A stretch of DNA of 64,000 nt from Antilocapra americana (Eukaryota > Chordata > Mammalia > Artiodactyla > Antilocapridae), in contig ML661885.1 of NCBI GenBank assembly GCA_007570785.1, positions 12,016,490 through 12,080,489 on the forward strand. The letters are read 5' to 3'. The notes under the pieces are model-generated. The model saw only the letters and a list, made by a program, of their open reading frames with translations. It had not been told where the DNA came from and ran no database searches. Made by a program: the position numbers and the translations under genes. Of the stretch, positions 33,178 to 43,832 are shown piece after piece (position 1 is the stretch's first letter; each line of letters starts with the position of its first letter).

Positions 33178-33734
33178 TAAGTCATCCCCTACATACAAAC
33201 AAATTCTATTCAAAAAGCAGGTTCACTGAGTCCAATTTGTTCCTAAGTCCAACAAAGTTAGCCTAAGTACCCAACTAACACATCAATTATATAGTACTGT
33301 ACTATAATAGGCTTATAATACCTTTCATGCAAATAGTACATAAAAACCAAATATAAAAAATAAAGAAAATATATTTAATTTTATAGTACAGTACCTTGAT
33401 GGAAAAGGAAACGGCAACCTACTCCAGTATTAGTTAGATACTGGAGCAACTAGTCAAATACAACTTAGCGACTAAACAAACAAACACAGTACCTTGAGAA
33501 GTACAGTAGTTCAGAACAGCAGCTGGCATCCAGGGGCTGCCATTCAGTGGACAGGCAAGAAAAGTTACTGGAGGATGGAGAGGGAGTGGGAAATGGTAGA
33601 GCTGAAGGATCGTTAGTAACAGGAGACAGAAGACAAGCTGCAGTTTCACTCATGGTGACATCTTGATGTTGATGGAACACACATTGACATCTTTGAAAGG
33701 TGGCAGCTTGAAGGTTCATATGTAGGGGACTTAG
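33178..33734. mobile_element. TIR-bearing DNA transposon remnant (Tc1/mariner-pogo-like)
   Basis: Ends form terminal inverted repeats: AGTCATCCCCTACATACAAA at 33180 and, on the other strand, TAAGTCCCCTACATATGAAC from 33733 back. Inside are 'caaagttagcctaagtaccc', 'tatagtactgtactataatagg' and a minus frame 33465-33719 that may be a transposase end. The family name is from memory of similar mammalian elements (Tigger-like) and is uncertain. Confidence 0.6.
33388..33497 (+). mobile_element. 86-bp Bov-A SINE end inside the DNA transposon
   Basis: 33400-33485: 'tggaaaaggaaacggcaacctactccagt' to 'caaatacaacttagcgactaaac', the 3' half of a SINE with an internal deletion. ACAGTACCTTGA at 33388-33399 and 33486-33497 is a perfect 12-bp duplication. 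Confidence 0.9.
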
Positions 33735-34150
33735 TGTTCATATAAACAGATCTTACAAATGAATAAGGAAAAGAAGTATTCCCCTATATTTTAAAAAATG
33801 GGCCAATTCACATAGAAAATAAATGTCCAACTTCACAAGTAATGAAAGGGAGGCAAACTAAATTAAAATGCAATACTGTATATGTTTTGCATCTGAAAAA
33901 CACATTTTTTTCAAATGGTTATACATGCAGTGTTTACAAGGATGAGAGGGAAAGGAAAATCTTTGACACTGGAGAATTATCAATAGATACAGACCTACTA
34001 AGGAGAATTTAGTAAAAGATTTCAAAAGTTTAATGTCTTTTAGTCTATAAATCTCACTCCTTGAAATTTATGCCTTAAAACAGGATCTTAAGTGTGGGGG
34101 AACAGATTTTAGGGCAAATTTATGGTAGCGTTAATTATAATAATGTCAAC
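33735..34150 (+). mobile_element. old L1M ORF2 piece, low similarity
   Basis: 'gggccaattcacatagaaaataaatgtccaacttcacaagtaatgaaagg', 'ggcaaactaaattaaaatgc', 'tttacaaggatgagaggg', 'taaatctcactccttgaa' follow the order of L1 ORF2 near its end. Heavily decayed. Confidence 0.5.
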
Positions 34151-34479
34151 TTGAAAGTGAGTTAAGCACACAAGCAAAGGAAATTTATTCATTTCATCCA
34201 TTTAATCAATAAATTGTGCCAGTCGCTGTTTTTTGGTCACTTTCTCTGCCACCCCTCCTGTGTTATTTCTCATGAAACAGTTTTGGATTCCCATACCATA
34301 GTGATGATTGGTATAACCTGCCTGAAGTCAATTTCAATTCCCAATGTACGGCTTACGAACCAAGGCTTCTACACTGACTCCATTATGCGAGGAGGAGTGG
34401 GCTAAATAAACAGTGTAGTTTCAGAAAAATTTCTTCATTATGAAACTGTCCTCTTGATAGAGACCTTGAAATTCAATCA
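34151..34479. other. unassigned sequence
   Basis: Frame 34214-34405 has no recognised product. Confidence 0.3.
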
Positions 34480-34830
34480 TATAAAGATAATCAAGACGTT
34501 AAGATGACTCCGCTTCCATTGCTGCGGTTAATTAGGGCTTTCTTTCTGAAAGTTCCCTACTTCTCCTCTCTCCTCCTGGGAGTATCTTGTACATCTTGTG
34601 CTTAAAATAGTTTACTGAAGCATTTGAGGCATGTGGACGGATTGATGGGAAATCAGGGAGCTTTCCCGGGCCTGATTTGCGCACCTTTCTTGCTCATGGT
34701 TCTCCCTTATTTAGCAGTCTTTACCGTTTGATTTGTACCAGGCTGCTGGCTATCCCTCTGTTTTTCCATGTGCTCTGACACATTTTACAGGGTACTAGCT
34801 ACATAATTGCCCTCTGCTTTTATGAGCTCA
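34480..34830. other. repeat-free stretch, candidate conserved non-coding element
   Basis: No repeat is visible for about 350 bp. It contains 'gcggttaattagggc' (a TAATTA homeodomain-type core) and the CpG-containing 'ctttcccgggcctgatttgcgcacc'. This look is common in conserved non-coding DNA, but conservation itself cannot be seen here. Confidence 0.2.
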
Positions 34831-35860
34831 GTCATAGCATTGTTGGGGCCAGGTGCTTTTCCCAGCTAACTTTTTTTTCTTTTTTGCTGTGGGTTTTAGA
34901 AGTGGTTTCAATTTCTTCCCTAAGGCTTCAGAGACACAGTTTCTTTCAGTATACTTAACTACCTCATTATTGATCATTTTCCCTGGAATATTTAACATCC
35001 TTTTTTTTAAATGTCAATGGGCTTGAACCATTTGTTCAGGTGTTTTCTTTTTTAAATATAAATATCCCTTTGCCTTCAGACATGGATTTAAAATTTATAG
35101 AGTCTAACACTCTGCATGTCTGAGAAATGACAGCCATCTACTCCCAGATGCTCCTTCCTGACTCTCCTCTGCAACTGGAGAAGCCAGTCTAAGGAGGAGA
35201 TTTGGATAAAACAGGACATGTCTTCTTATTGCATCTCACTGGTTAAATTTCTTATAATTGGTATATATAAGTATACAGACCTTCCACAAGGGGTGTGACT
35301 TGAAAAAAAAGAAAAGAGGTTTTGCTTGAATCAAGACTCCTATTGAAGATGAAATATTAAAGAACACCTTAATCTCTTTTGAGCCAACCATTTTTTAAAT
35401 TTCCCTTGCTGGACCATGAAGGACAGAAACTGTGCTTAATACTGGAAATTTGCCAAAAGTAGGTTTCATGTGCTCTAATCACTCACATAAAAAAATAACA
35501 ACTGTGTAAGAAGTTATGCTAATGAGCTTGATTATAGAAATCATTTCCAATGCATATGTGCATAAATTATGCAACCTTTTTTTATAATAAAATTAGCTAA
35601 ATAAACAAGAAGGATAGGATAATGTTTCTGGGGATTTCAGAATTGAGAATTCATTGATGGTTTCAACCTGCAGTAGTAGGAACAGAGACAGAGTAGCTGC
35701 TCAAATTAAACCACAAAGTGAATTTTTTTAAAGTTTAGACCTATAGAAATAAAATGTATTATACAACTTTATGAGAAATAGAAAATGTAAGACAAAAACT
35801 TTTAACATTATAGTTTGCTTCACATTACCAAATAACTCTCTGGAATTTTTTTACAGCATA
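34831..35860. other. unassigned sequence
   Basis: AT-rich; no repeat or gene recognised. Confidence 0.3.
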
Positions 35861-35915
35861 TTTTAAACTTAAAACTTTATATTGTAGCACGTGTATAATA
35901 TTCCTTTACCTTATT
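35861..35915. repeat. 55-bp direct repeat, left copy
   Basis: Matches 36136-36190 at 48 of 55 positions by my hand alignment; the last 25 bases ('tgtataatattcctttacctt' and onward) are identical. The pair brackets a SINE at a longer span than a normal target-site duplication. Confidence 0.85.
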
Positions 35916-35929
35916 TCCCTGTAAAAAAG

Positions 35930-36122
35930 TGGAAGTGTGAGTCACTCAGTCTTGTCTGCCTCTTTGTGACCCCATGGTTTGTAGTCCACCAGGCTCCTCT
36001 GTCCATGAAATTCTCCAGGTAAGAATGCAGGAATGGGTAGCCATCTCCCTCTCTAGGGGATCTTCTTGACCCAGGGATCGAACCTGGGTCTCTTGCATTG
36101 CAGGAAAATTCTTTACTGTCTG
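35930..36122 (-). mobile_element. Bov-tA SINE
   Basis: 'gtggaagtgtgagtcactcagtcttgtctgcc', 'tgtagtccaccaggctcc', 'gatcgaacctgggtctcttgc', ending 'ttctttactgtctgag' without the final tRNA bases. Lies between the two 55-bp repeats. Confidence 0.92.
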
Positions 36123-36135
36123 AGTGTAAAGTGTG

Positions 36136-36190
36136 TTTTTAACCTAAAACTTTATACAGGAACATGTGTATAATATTCCTTTACCTTATT
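36136..36190. repeat. 55-bp direct repeat, right copy
   Basis: Second copy of 35861-35915, differing at seven positions. The divergence implies the duplication is old. Confidence 0.85.
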
Positions 36191-36686
36191 CACTATTTCC
36201 TAATTTATGGATTTAATTATTTCTCTGCATCTTTGATGGTATGTGTATAAATGTGAGTATGTTTATGCATGAAAAGAACATGCTGGGAATATATTATTTA
36301 AACTTTCATAAAGCTACCTACACGTTTCCACAGGAAAGCTTGTTTTAAAATAAATACTTTGAAACAATGAAAGAAAAAATATTGGCCATGTACAGCAATC
36401 TGATTTAAAGACAATAAGTGATAGATGGTAGAAAAGAGCAGCTCTCTGGGTGAAAATGTTAACAATCAGATCTAAAAACAGATTTGGAGACTTCTCAGTT
36501 ATCATGTTTATAAATGAGTGTATAGTGAGATCTACAAGTTTAGAAGACTGAAGTCTTCTAGACCAAAGAAAGTTATCTTGTTAACATGCAGGTTGGGTGT
36601 AGTGGGTGTGGGGTGGGGTTTCAGATTGTAAATTTCTAACCAGTTGATGCAGAGACTGATTATTCCCAGACTATACCATGAAGAGA
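36191..36686. other. unassigned sequence
   Basis: Two minus-strand frames (36314-36505, 36532-36720) have no recognised product. Confidence 0.3.
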
Positions 36687-36893
36687 GGCTTCCCAGGTGG
36701 CTCAGCGGAAAAGAATCCACTTACAATGCCAGAGACATGGGTTTGATCCCTGGGTCAGAAGATCTCTTGGAGGTAGAAATGGCAACCCACTCCAATATTC
36801 TTGCCTGAAAATTCCCATGGACAGAGGAGCCTGGGGGGCTATAGTCTATAGAGTTGCAAAGAGTCAGACCCAACTGAGCAACTGAGCATATGC
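36687..36893 (+). mobile_element. Bov-tA SINE
   Basis: 'aggcttcccaggtggctcagcggaaaagaatc', 'ggtttgatccctgggtcag', 'aatggcaacccactccaat', 'ggacagaggagcctgggggg', 'gagtcagacccaactgagcaactgagc'. Confidence 0.94.
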
Positions 36894-37918
36894 AATGCAC
36901 TTAGGGAAGTATGTCCCCAATCACATTGACAAGATGACAGACTCTAGACTATCAATTTTGACTTACAAAAAGGACATCTGCACCCGATGGTGGTGCTACC
37001 ATAGCATTCACACTGTTTCATAATTACATGTTTATTTGTCTCTCGCACTAAGTTCTAGCCCTTTGAGAAGGCAGGAACTGGATCTTGTTGACCACTGAAT
37101 CCTAGTTCTCAATAGAGTGCCTAGGACAGGGTAGACACATTGAAGAATTCTTACTACAGTAAGTAGTCAGGCAGGATTCTGCTCTGGTGGCATAGCAAAG
37201 AAAGAAGCAACACACCACTAAGTAAATAAGCAAGAAGTTACCAGGTATTAAAAAAGTGCTAAGCAGAGAACCCAAATCTGGTGATGAGACAGAAAGTAAT
37301 TGTGTGGCTCCTTTGACTTGACTGAGATCATATTCAAACTGAGAACCAAATGATAAGAAAAACCCACCCATAGGAAGATCAAGAAGATTTAGTATAAATG
37401 CTCATAGGCAAGAAGTAGCTTAGTGTTTACTGAATAAAAGTCACTGACCTAGAGAGTAATGACAAGAGAAAAAGAGTAGAAAATTAAATCAAGGATGTAG
37501 GTAGACAGAGATCCAATCCTGTAGGATTTTAGAGGATTTCTATTGTAAATGCAATAGAGAACCATTCATTGCAAGGTTTTACTCCAGAGAAGAACACCAT
37601 TGATTTATTGAGAGGTCCCATTAGCTGTTGAGGGAGAAATGAATTGAAGAGGAATCCTTATTGGAAGCAAGAGAGCATTTAGGAGACTACGGCTGCTGTC
37701 CAGATGAGAAGAAGTGTGTCATTTTCTGAGATTGGAAAACTGGAAGAATAAACCAGGTGAGAGAAGGTGAAAAACAAGAATCCTGCTTTAAATCTGAAAA
37801 GTCTGTTCAACAAGCAGAAATACCAAGAAGGAAGTGTCACATACCAGTCTGGCGACCAGGAGACAACTGAAGGCTAAAGAAAAGTATTGAAGAGAAATTG
37901 GCATATAAAGTATTTTGT
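36894..37918. other. unassigned; possible ancient repeat at 37480-37720
   Basis: 37517-37720 ('gtaggattttagaggatttctattg', 'ggagactacggctgctgtccag') resembles a widespread ancient mammalian repeat whose class I cannot name. No gene. Confidence 0.3.
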
Positions 37919-38122
37919 GGGCTTCCCAGGTGGGGCAGTGGTAAAGAAAATCCACCTGCCAAGCAGGAGAGGCAGAAGACCCCTGGGTAGGGAAAATCCC
38001 CTGGAGAAGGGCACGGCAACCCACTCCAGTATTGTTGCCTGGGATATCCCATGGACAAAGGACCCTGGTGGGCTACAGTCCAGGGGGTCGCATAAGTCAG
38101 ACACAACTGAAGTGCCTAAGCA
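37919..38122 (+). mobile_element. Bov-tA SINE
   Basis: 'gggcttcccaggtggggcagtggtaaag', 'cccctgggtagggaaaatcccctgg', 'gcaacccactccagtattg', 'gtgggctacagtccaggggg', 'gacacaactgaagtgcc'. The B-box region is altered ('agaagacccctgg'). Confidence 0.94.
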
Positions 38123-39173
38123 CACAGGTAATTTATATCATGGGACTGGGTGACAGTGCATAGAGAAACTATACCAATCAAGAAGGAAAGAGATCCTAGT
38201 GTGATTCTGCTATGAATATCTGTTGGGCAGAAACGGGAAAGATATGAAAAGAAAGATATGAAAAGATGAACAACAACAAGGAGAAAGGGTTTCATTATAA
38301 GCAAAAATTAGCTAAATTCTGGGGAAGGGATACACAATACTAAATAACTTGGAGTACTTCGCTAAATTAAAAGTGTTCCTTACATGTTGATCACATATTG
38401 CTATTTCATCTTTTATTCAAGGTGCCTTTTCATTTATATATAGTTGATACTTTAAATTTTATGAAAGATTCCTTTTGAAACATATTCTCCAAAAATTTTA
38501 TACATTGAAAAGCAATTCATATAGTTGAACATAAGAAAAGAGGAAGCAGTTCTAAAAAGAAGAGTGGATGGTTTCCTCTCTTTTTTTTTTTCACACGACA
38601 TGAGAATTGAACTGTGTCCTACTGCACCAAGCTTAAAGCAACCGTTCTCTCCTGAGTCAGCAGATGAGTGAACTACTCAAGATTTATCCTCTGGAAGCAT
38701 CTCCAGATCACACAGAGGGTAGCTTTCTCTTCCAAATGCTTCTCCTACTAAAGTCTCAAGACACTTCTGCCTGTGAATCGCTGAAGTTGCTATTATTCGT
38801 TGGAGCATGCCACACCCATCAAGTGGGTTAAGGTGGAAAACAGTTGATAACCACTAACTTTAGGCATTAAAAAACAATGAAGCCTCCTTTGGTACCTATT
38901 TTTAAGTGTACAGAGATGTTCTAGGGGAAATGGATTTAAATTTTTTTATAAGAATAACAAAATTTATAATAGAGTCACTATGTTTTTACTTTGTATTTCA
39001 TTTCAGGATAGAATGTATTTTGAAAACTCTTACCCACCTACTCTGTTTTCATGGTACACAATACACAACAACATTTAATAAAGCACCATTGAAATGGAAA
39101 ATTTTACCTCATGGAAAAAGATAGAGCAGAGTGTAGTGTTTAAAATAAACAAACAAATGTGTGTCGGGAGGAT
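38123..39173. other. unassigned sequence
   Basis: Contains a T-run at 38580-38592. Frames lack recognised products. Confidence 0.3.
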
Positions 39174-39600
39174 GTTATAGGTTGAAGGGTGTCCCCAAAA
39201 AGATGAGTTGAAGTCCGAAAGCCCACTGCCTCATAAGGAGACCTGATTTGGAAATAGGGTCATTGCAGATGGAATTAAGGTGAGGTCATACCAGAGCTGG
39301 GTGAGACTTTAATCCAACGTGACTAATGTCCTTACCAAGAAAGAAGAGAGACAACAGGGAGAAGACAGACACAAGACAGTGGAGGCAGGGCTTGGAGGGT
39401 TGCATCCTTAAGCCAAGAAACAGCAAGGACTGGAGGCAACAGGGGCTAGATGAGATGAGGAAGGCTTTTCCCTACTGGTTTCACAGAGACACCTTGGTTT
39501 TGAACTTCCATCCCTCCGAGCTGTGAGCAATAAATTCATCCTGCTTTATACCATGCAGTTTATGTCACTTTGATACAGCAGCCCTGGGCGACTAACACAA
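39174..39600 (+). mobile_element. MLT1-type LTR, near full length
   Basis: Starts 'tgttataggttgaagggtgtccccaaaaagatgagttgaagtcc', continues 'gatttggaaatagggtcattgcagatgg', 'taatccaacgtgactaatgtcc', 'gagctgtgagcaataaattc' and ends 'cagcccTGGGCGACTAACACA'-like text. Order and ends match a MaLR solo LTR in sense. No internal region. Confidence 0.85.
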
Positions 39601-39601
39601 C

Positions 39602-39711
39602 CACAGCTCTGGCACTGACTACACCGTGACCCTGGGAAGCCTCTTTACTTCTCTATACCTCAGTCTCTTGTGATGTGAAATGGGGATGATAGAAATGATA
39701 TTTAATAGGAT
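39602..39711 (+). mobile_element. MIR SINE, part 1
   Basis: 'accacagctctggcactgactacaccgtgaccctgggaagcctctttacttctc', 'cctcagtctcttgtgatgtgaaatggggatgat' is the MIR core in order. Continues at 40030 and 40165 after two later insertions. Confidence 0.75.
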
Positions 39712-40038
39712 TGTGCATGCTCAGTCACTCGGTCATGTCCAACTCTTTGTGACCCCATGGACTGTAGCCCGCCAGGATCTTCTGTCCATGGGGACTCTCC
39801 AGACAAGAATACTGGAGTGGGTTGCCATGTCCTCCTCCAGGGGATCTTCCCAACCCAAGTCTCCCACATTGCAGGCAGATTCTTTACCATCTGAGCCACC
39901 AGGGAAGCCCAAGAATATTGGAGTGAATAGCCTATCCCTTTTCCAGGGGATCTTCCCGAACCAAAAATTGAACTGGGGTCTCCTGCATTGTAGGCGGATT
40001 CTTTACCAGCTGAGCTACCAGGGAAGCCCTAATAGGAT
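39703..40038 (-). mobile_element. dimeric Bov-tA (Bov-tA2-like) SINE with duplications
   Basis: Element 39712-40029: a complete tRNA/Bov-A unit (39712-39910) followed on the same strand by a second tRNA unit with part of its Bov-A ('ccaggggatcttcccgaacc' to 'gagctaccagggaagccc'). TAATAGGAT at 39703-39711 and 40030-40038 is a perfect 9-bp duplication in MIR sequence. Confidence 0.94.
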
Positions 40039-40096
40039 AGTAGTCAAGATTAAAGAGTGAATATATGTGAAGCAGTTGGAAAAATGTTAGGTGCTT
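40030..40096 (+). mobile_element. MIR SINE, part 2
   Basis: 'aataggatagtagtcaagattaaagagtgaatatatgtgaagcagttgg' continues MIR text ('gttgttgtgaggattaaatgagttaatatatgtaaagcac'). Confidence 0.65.
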
Positions 40097-40161
40097 CACC
40101 ATGCTGCAGTCCATGGGGTCACAAAGAGTCAGAGACAACTGAGCAACTGAACTGAACTGAA
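40097..40161 (+). mobile_element. BovB LINE 3' tail, about 65 bp
   Basis: 'atgctgcagtccatggggtcacaaagagtc' to 'gagcaactgaactgaactga', only the end of BovB. Sits in the MIR. No clear duplication found. Confidence 0.85.
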
Positions 40162-40260
40162 AGTTTACATAAACTTTTATTATGTGCATGAATATGTAAA
40201 AGACCTACCATAGTACATGACTCATGGATGGCATTCAATACACAGCTGTTCTCTCCTGTC
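40162..40260 (+). mobile_element. MIR SINE, part 3 (weak)
   Basis: 'tagtacatgactcatggatggcattcaatacacagctgttc' parallels the MIR end 'ggcacatagtaagcactcaataaatgttagctg'. Confidence 0.45.
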
Positions 40261-40291
40261 GTAACTTACCAACCATTACTAACATTAAGAC

Positions 40292-40411
40292 TTGTTCAGT
40301 AACTCAGTCAAGTCTGCTCTTTGAAACCCCATGGACTGCAACACACCAGGCTTCCCTGTCCTTCACTATCTCCTGGAGTTTGCTCAAACTCATGTCCACT
40401 TAGTTGGTGAC
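40292..40411 (-). mobile_element. BovB LINE 3' end, short
   Basis: 'ttgttcagtaactcagtcaagtctgctctttg' to 'actcatgtccacttagttggtg', the last 120 bp of BovB in reverse. Confidence 0.88.
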
Positions 40412-41869
40412 AAGCAATAGATAGGTTTTCATTATATCAGATAAATATGATAAAAGATAAAAAGGTTTTATCTCAGAGAAGTCTTTTGCAAATAAAAAAA
40501 AAAATTTTTTTGCATATTTTGAACCCTGAACTGCCTTCAAGCCCACTCTTTACATCTCAGTTATTCAGTACAGGGACATGGAATTTAAATTTAGCTACTG
40601 GACAAAGAAAGCTTTAATTACTGGATTACTTTTCAGCCCCATGACCACCTCCAAATATTATTCATTTAATAACTGAAATCCCTAGAAGCCTGGACATTTG
40701 CGTTTTGAATTTTGAACTCCTGATGAAAGTTATAAAGTAATTAACTTGTATGAATGTTGACTTAATATGTGTGACCACATATTAAGAGCTCCGTGATTTC
40801 TGTAGAAATTAAGGACCTTTTGATAAATTTCAGAAAGTAATTCCATGTTCCACATAATATAAACTACTAGTATATTAACTTTATTTATATGCACTATTTC
40901 ATGCCCCTAAAATTCATTCATTGTGCATTCATCCAGAAGCATCTATTGAGTTATTTTATACAGATCACTGTAGAGGAACAATGAAACAGAGAAATATAAG
41001 AAACTAATACATGATACAAAGAAGAATAAAAAGTGTAAAAGGAGCAAATATATGAACCATCAATTCCTCTTGAGGTGCTCAGTGAAGGCCACACTGTAGA
41101 TGGAACTCTTGAAGGATATGGATTTTAAAAACCTAAACTTTTCTTTTAATTTTCCAGTTTTCATCATAATTTCACTGGCTTCTAAGAACTATAATAAAAA
41201 ATGAAAGCATTGATGATCCAAAATAGATGAAAATTTGCCCATGGTAAACCTAAAACATTTGTTAGAATCCTATGGAGAGCATTTGACTTCAGAGCACAAA
41301 AGCAAAAACCTATCCCTTCAAAGACCAAGTTCCTTAGAATAAAAGATGCAGAGGGAGGGGGAGACATGCTTGCCTGTGCCTGTGACACTGAGGTGGCCAC
41401 AGAAGAGTCTTCTGACATGTCTTCACACATCACCCAGATGAGTTACAAGATCCAAAGAAATAGGAAAGTTTATCATTCCTATAATTCTAGCAGTGTTTGA
41501 AACCTTGAGGTGACAGACACCATTTTAATACAGTCTTCTTTTTGGAGTTTGGCAAAACAAACCCATAAGAGAGATATTGGGTTTGTTTGCTTTGGCAGAG
41601 AGATGCGCTCTACACTCCTTTCAACTGAAACTCATTACCATCTTTGGAGGGAGAGCAGCTGAGATCATGGCCCACTTGTGCATTCTCCAAGGGACCCAGA
41701 AGGAAGCTGGAACCATCCCTGAAAACATTGACGTTCAGCAGGAAACTCCAAGAGCCATTACCAAAAGAGAGAGAAAGGAAAAAGTATACAGAAATATACA
41801 TTCAGATATATTAGTGTATTGATAAAAAGCCTTTTTAGTTTGCAACATCAGTTATCTAAAAATACCCAC
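40412..41869. other. unassigned sequence, no gene seen
   Basis: Frames 41182-41433 (minus) and 41577-41822 (plus) have no recognised product. No repeat assigned. Confidence 0.35.
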
Positions 41870-42065
41870 TCTAGAGTATAAATGGCGCCAGGGCGAGCCA
41901 TTAAGCAATTCCAATTAGATGCTTCAATTGTGAGCTCACAGCTAACCACAATATGCTCAAAGGCAGCAGAAGCCACTTTCACAGAAACTGAATTTTACAC
42001 AGGCAGAAATGAGCAATGGATTAAGATGATCATATCGATAATTAAACCAACAGAAATCTAGCCAA
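41870..42065. other. repeat-free stretch, candidate conserved non-coding element
   Basis: 'aaatggcgccagggcgagcc' is followed by several homeodomain-type cores ('ttaagcaattccaattagatgcttcaattg', 'cgataattaaac') and a RUNX-like 'aaccacaa'. Density of such cores in repeat-free DNA suggests an enhancer, as inference only. Confidence 0.2.
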
Positions 42066-42204
42066 AGAGTCTTGCAATCTGCAAATCCCATCTTGTCTAC
42101 CTATTTTCATCTAGATATTGATTTCTTTGTTCGATTTTCTTTCTCATTTGGAGTTTAGGTCAATAGGAAGCCTTAGAAAAACAAGAGGAACACAGGCTCC
42201 ATTA

Positions 42205-42274
42205 CTTAAAGACTGTGGAACCCCAGCTGTGGGTCTCTGAACCTCAATTTTCTTAACTATCAAATGGAGTGTGT
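42205..42274 (+). mobile_element. MIR SINE, part 1
   Basis: 'aaagactgtggaaccccagctgtgggtctctgaacctcaattttcttaactatcaaatggagtg' follows MIR. Its continuation is at 42608. Confidence 0.6.
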
Positions 42275-42607
42275 GTGGGTGTGTTAAGTTGCTTCCATCA
42301 TGGCTCACCCTTTGTGACCATATGGACTGTAGCCTGCCAGGCTCCTCTGTCTGTAGGATTCTCCAGGAAAGAAAAATGAGCGGGTTGCCTTGGCCTCCTC
42401 CAGGTTCAGTAATGTCCATCTCTGTGCAACCTCTTTGACTGTAGCCTGCTGGGCTCCTCTGTCCACGGGATTCTCCAGGCAAGAACACAGGAGTGGGTTG
42501 CCATTTCCTCCTCCAGGGCATCTTCCAGCCAGGGATGGAACCCACGTCTCTTGCATCTCCTGCATTGGCAGGCAGGTTCTTTACCACTAGCACCACCTGG
42601 TAAGGCC
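42275..42607 (-). mobile_element. Bov-tA SINE with an extra Bov-A unit
   Basis: On the minus strand: tRNA part ('ggtggtgctagtggtaaag'), a Bov-A unit, then a second Bov-A unit ending 'caacttaacacacc' (plus-strand 42275 side). AAATGGAGT before and AAAGTGGAGT after suggest the target-site duplication. The open frames 42144-42596 and neighbours are SINE sequence. Confidence 0.9.
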
Positions 42608-42660
42608 ATAAAGTGGAGTAAGCAACACCTAATTCTTAAAGTGCTGGTGAGAGACAAACA
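42608..42660 (+). mobile_element. MIR SINE, part 2
   Basis: 'agtggagtaagcaacacctaattcttaaagtgctggtgagag' continues the MIR ('aatggggataataacacctacc..'). Confidence 0.5.
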
Positions 42661-43286
42661 GACTGCTGGACTTAATATGTGACAGCCTTGATAATCACCA
42701 CAGGTTTAAGAAGTTTTTCAACTTCTTGATTTAAGTACTGCTCAATTGGGGTTGAAATTAATGTCATTTTCTGGTGTCTGAACTGACTTAAATTGGAACT
42801 GACTTAAATGGGAAACAAAAGAATGTGTTTCAGCTACTTGTCTCATGACCACCTAAAGACCCTTGGAAAAGCCTCTCAATTTTAGATTGAAGAAGGACAT
42901 TTATGTAAATCATAGAAATTGCTTGAAAGGCTATCCCCTTCTCCCAGTCTCATAGGGTTTTGCAGACACTAATGATCCTGAGAAGGAACACAAGCTGACA
43001 CCTGGACTTTGCTCCTTTAGATCCAGCCACTCTCCATCGCTAGTCACAAAGACTGGGAAGAAATACTCAAGATCACAGTAAGATATACATGAGTGCCTTT
43101 CAGACACGGTATTTCCTTTGGATGGTACATTAAAAATCGGAGTTCAGCATTTTCATTGGAGAGATTGGAATGCTTCCACAGGTGAAGGTTTTAAATAACC
43201 TTCTATACAGATTTTTTACAAGAAACCTAGACATAGATCTTTCTGTACCAGTTTGAATAAAGTTCCCTGAAAAGATCCAGTAAGGG
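42661..43286. other. unassigned sequence
   Basis: No gene or repeat recognised. Confidence 0.3.
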
Positions 43287-43492
43287 GACTTCCCTGGTGG
43301 CCCAGTGGTTAAGAATCTTCTTTCCAATGCAGGGGACATAAATTCCATCGCTGGTCAGGGAACTAAGATCCCACACGCCAAGGGGCAACTAAGCCAGATC
43401 ACTGCAACCAGAGAAGTCCACATGCCACAGTGAGACCCAGAGCAGCCAACATAATTTTTGAAAACATTTTTTTAATTTAAAAATAAGATTCA
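43287..43492 (+). mobile_element. CHR-2-like tRNA SINE
   Basis: 'gggacttccctggtggcccagtggttaagaatc', 'ccaatgcaggggacataaattcc', 'gaactaagatcccacacgcc', 'ggggcaactaagcc', 'agtgagacccagagcagcc' and an A/T-rich tail. Same type as 26712-26897. Confidence 0.82.
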
Positions 43493-43620
43493 ATAAGGAC
43501 TGGGTTACTCCTTGGTGTCCCCGCCAATACATCACCCCGTAAATGTTATCCATAACATCTCCCTTGGCCTGATAGTGTTGCCTTAGATCCCATCTGAATG
43601 TCCTTTTCCCAGGCCTTTAC
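43493..43620. other. unassigned spacer
   Basis: 128 bp without recognised features. Confidence 0.3.
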
Positions 43621-43832
43621 TGGTCTTCTCTGGTGATTCAGATGGTAAAGAATCTGCCTGCCGTGCCGGAGACATGGGTTTAATCCCTAGGTCAGGAAAA
43701 TCTCTTGGAGAAGGAAATGGCAGCCCATTCCAGTATTCTTGCCTGGAAAATTCCATGAACAGAGGAGCCTGGTGGGCGACAGTCTATGGGGTTGCAAAGA
43801 GCTGGACACTACTGAGTGACTAACACTTATTG
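43621..43832 (+). mobile_element. Bov-tA SINE
   Basis: 'tggtcttctctggtgattcagatggtaaagaatc', 'gggtttaatccctaggtcagg', 'aatggcagcccattccag', 'gaacagaggagcctggtggg', 'ggacactactgagtgactaac'. Confidence 0.94.

Noticed and set aside
33465..33719. 84-codon minus frame as a functional transposase
   Set aside because: Too short, no DDE residues visible, interrupted by a SINE in the same element.
40097..40411. BovB ends in opposite orientation (40097-40161 and 40292-40411) as terminal inverted repeats of one element
   Set aside because: Each is an ordinary BovB 3' end of different length, and the DNA between them is MIR-like and unassigned. Two chance insertions suffice.
42144..42596. 150-codon minus frame
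   Set aside because: It is the translation of a dimeric Bov-tA SINE. Similar 'LPGESRGQRS' and 'WKIPWTEEPGRLQS' peptides occur at every SINE here.
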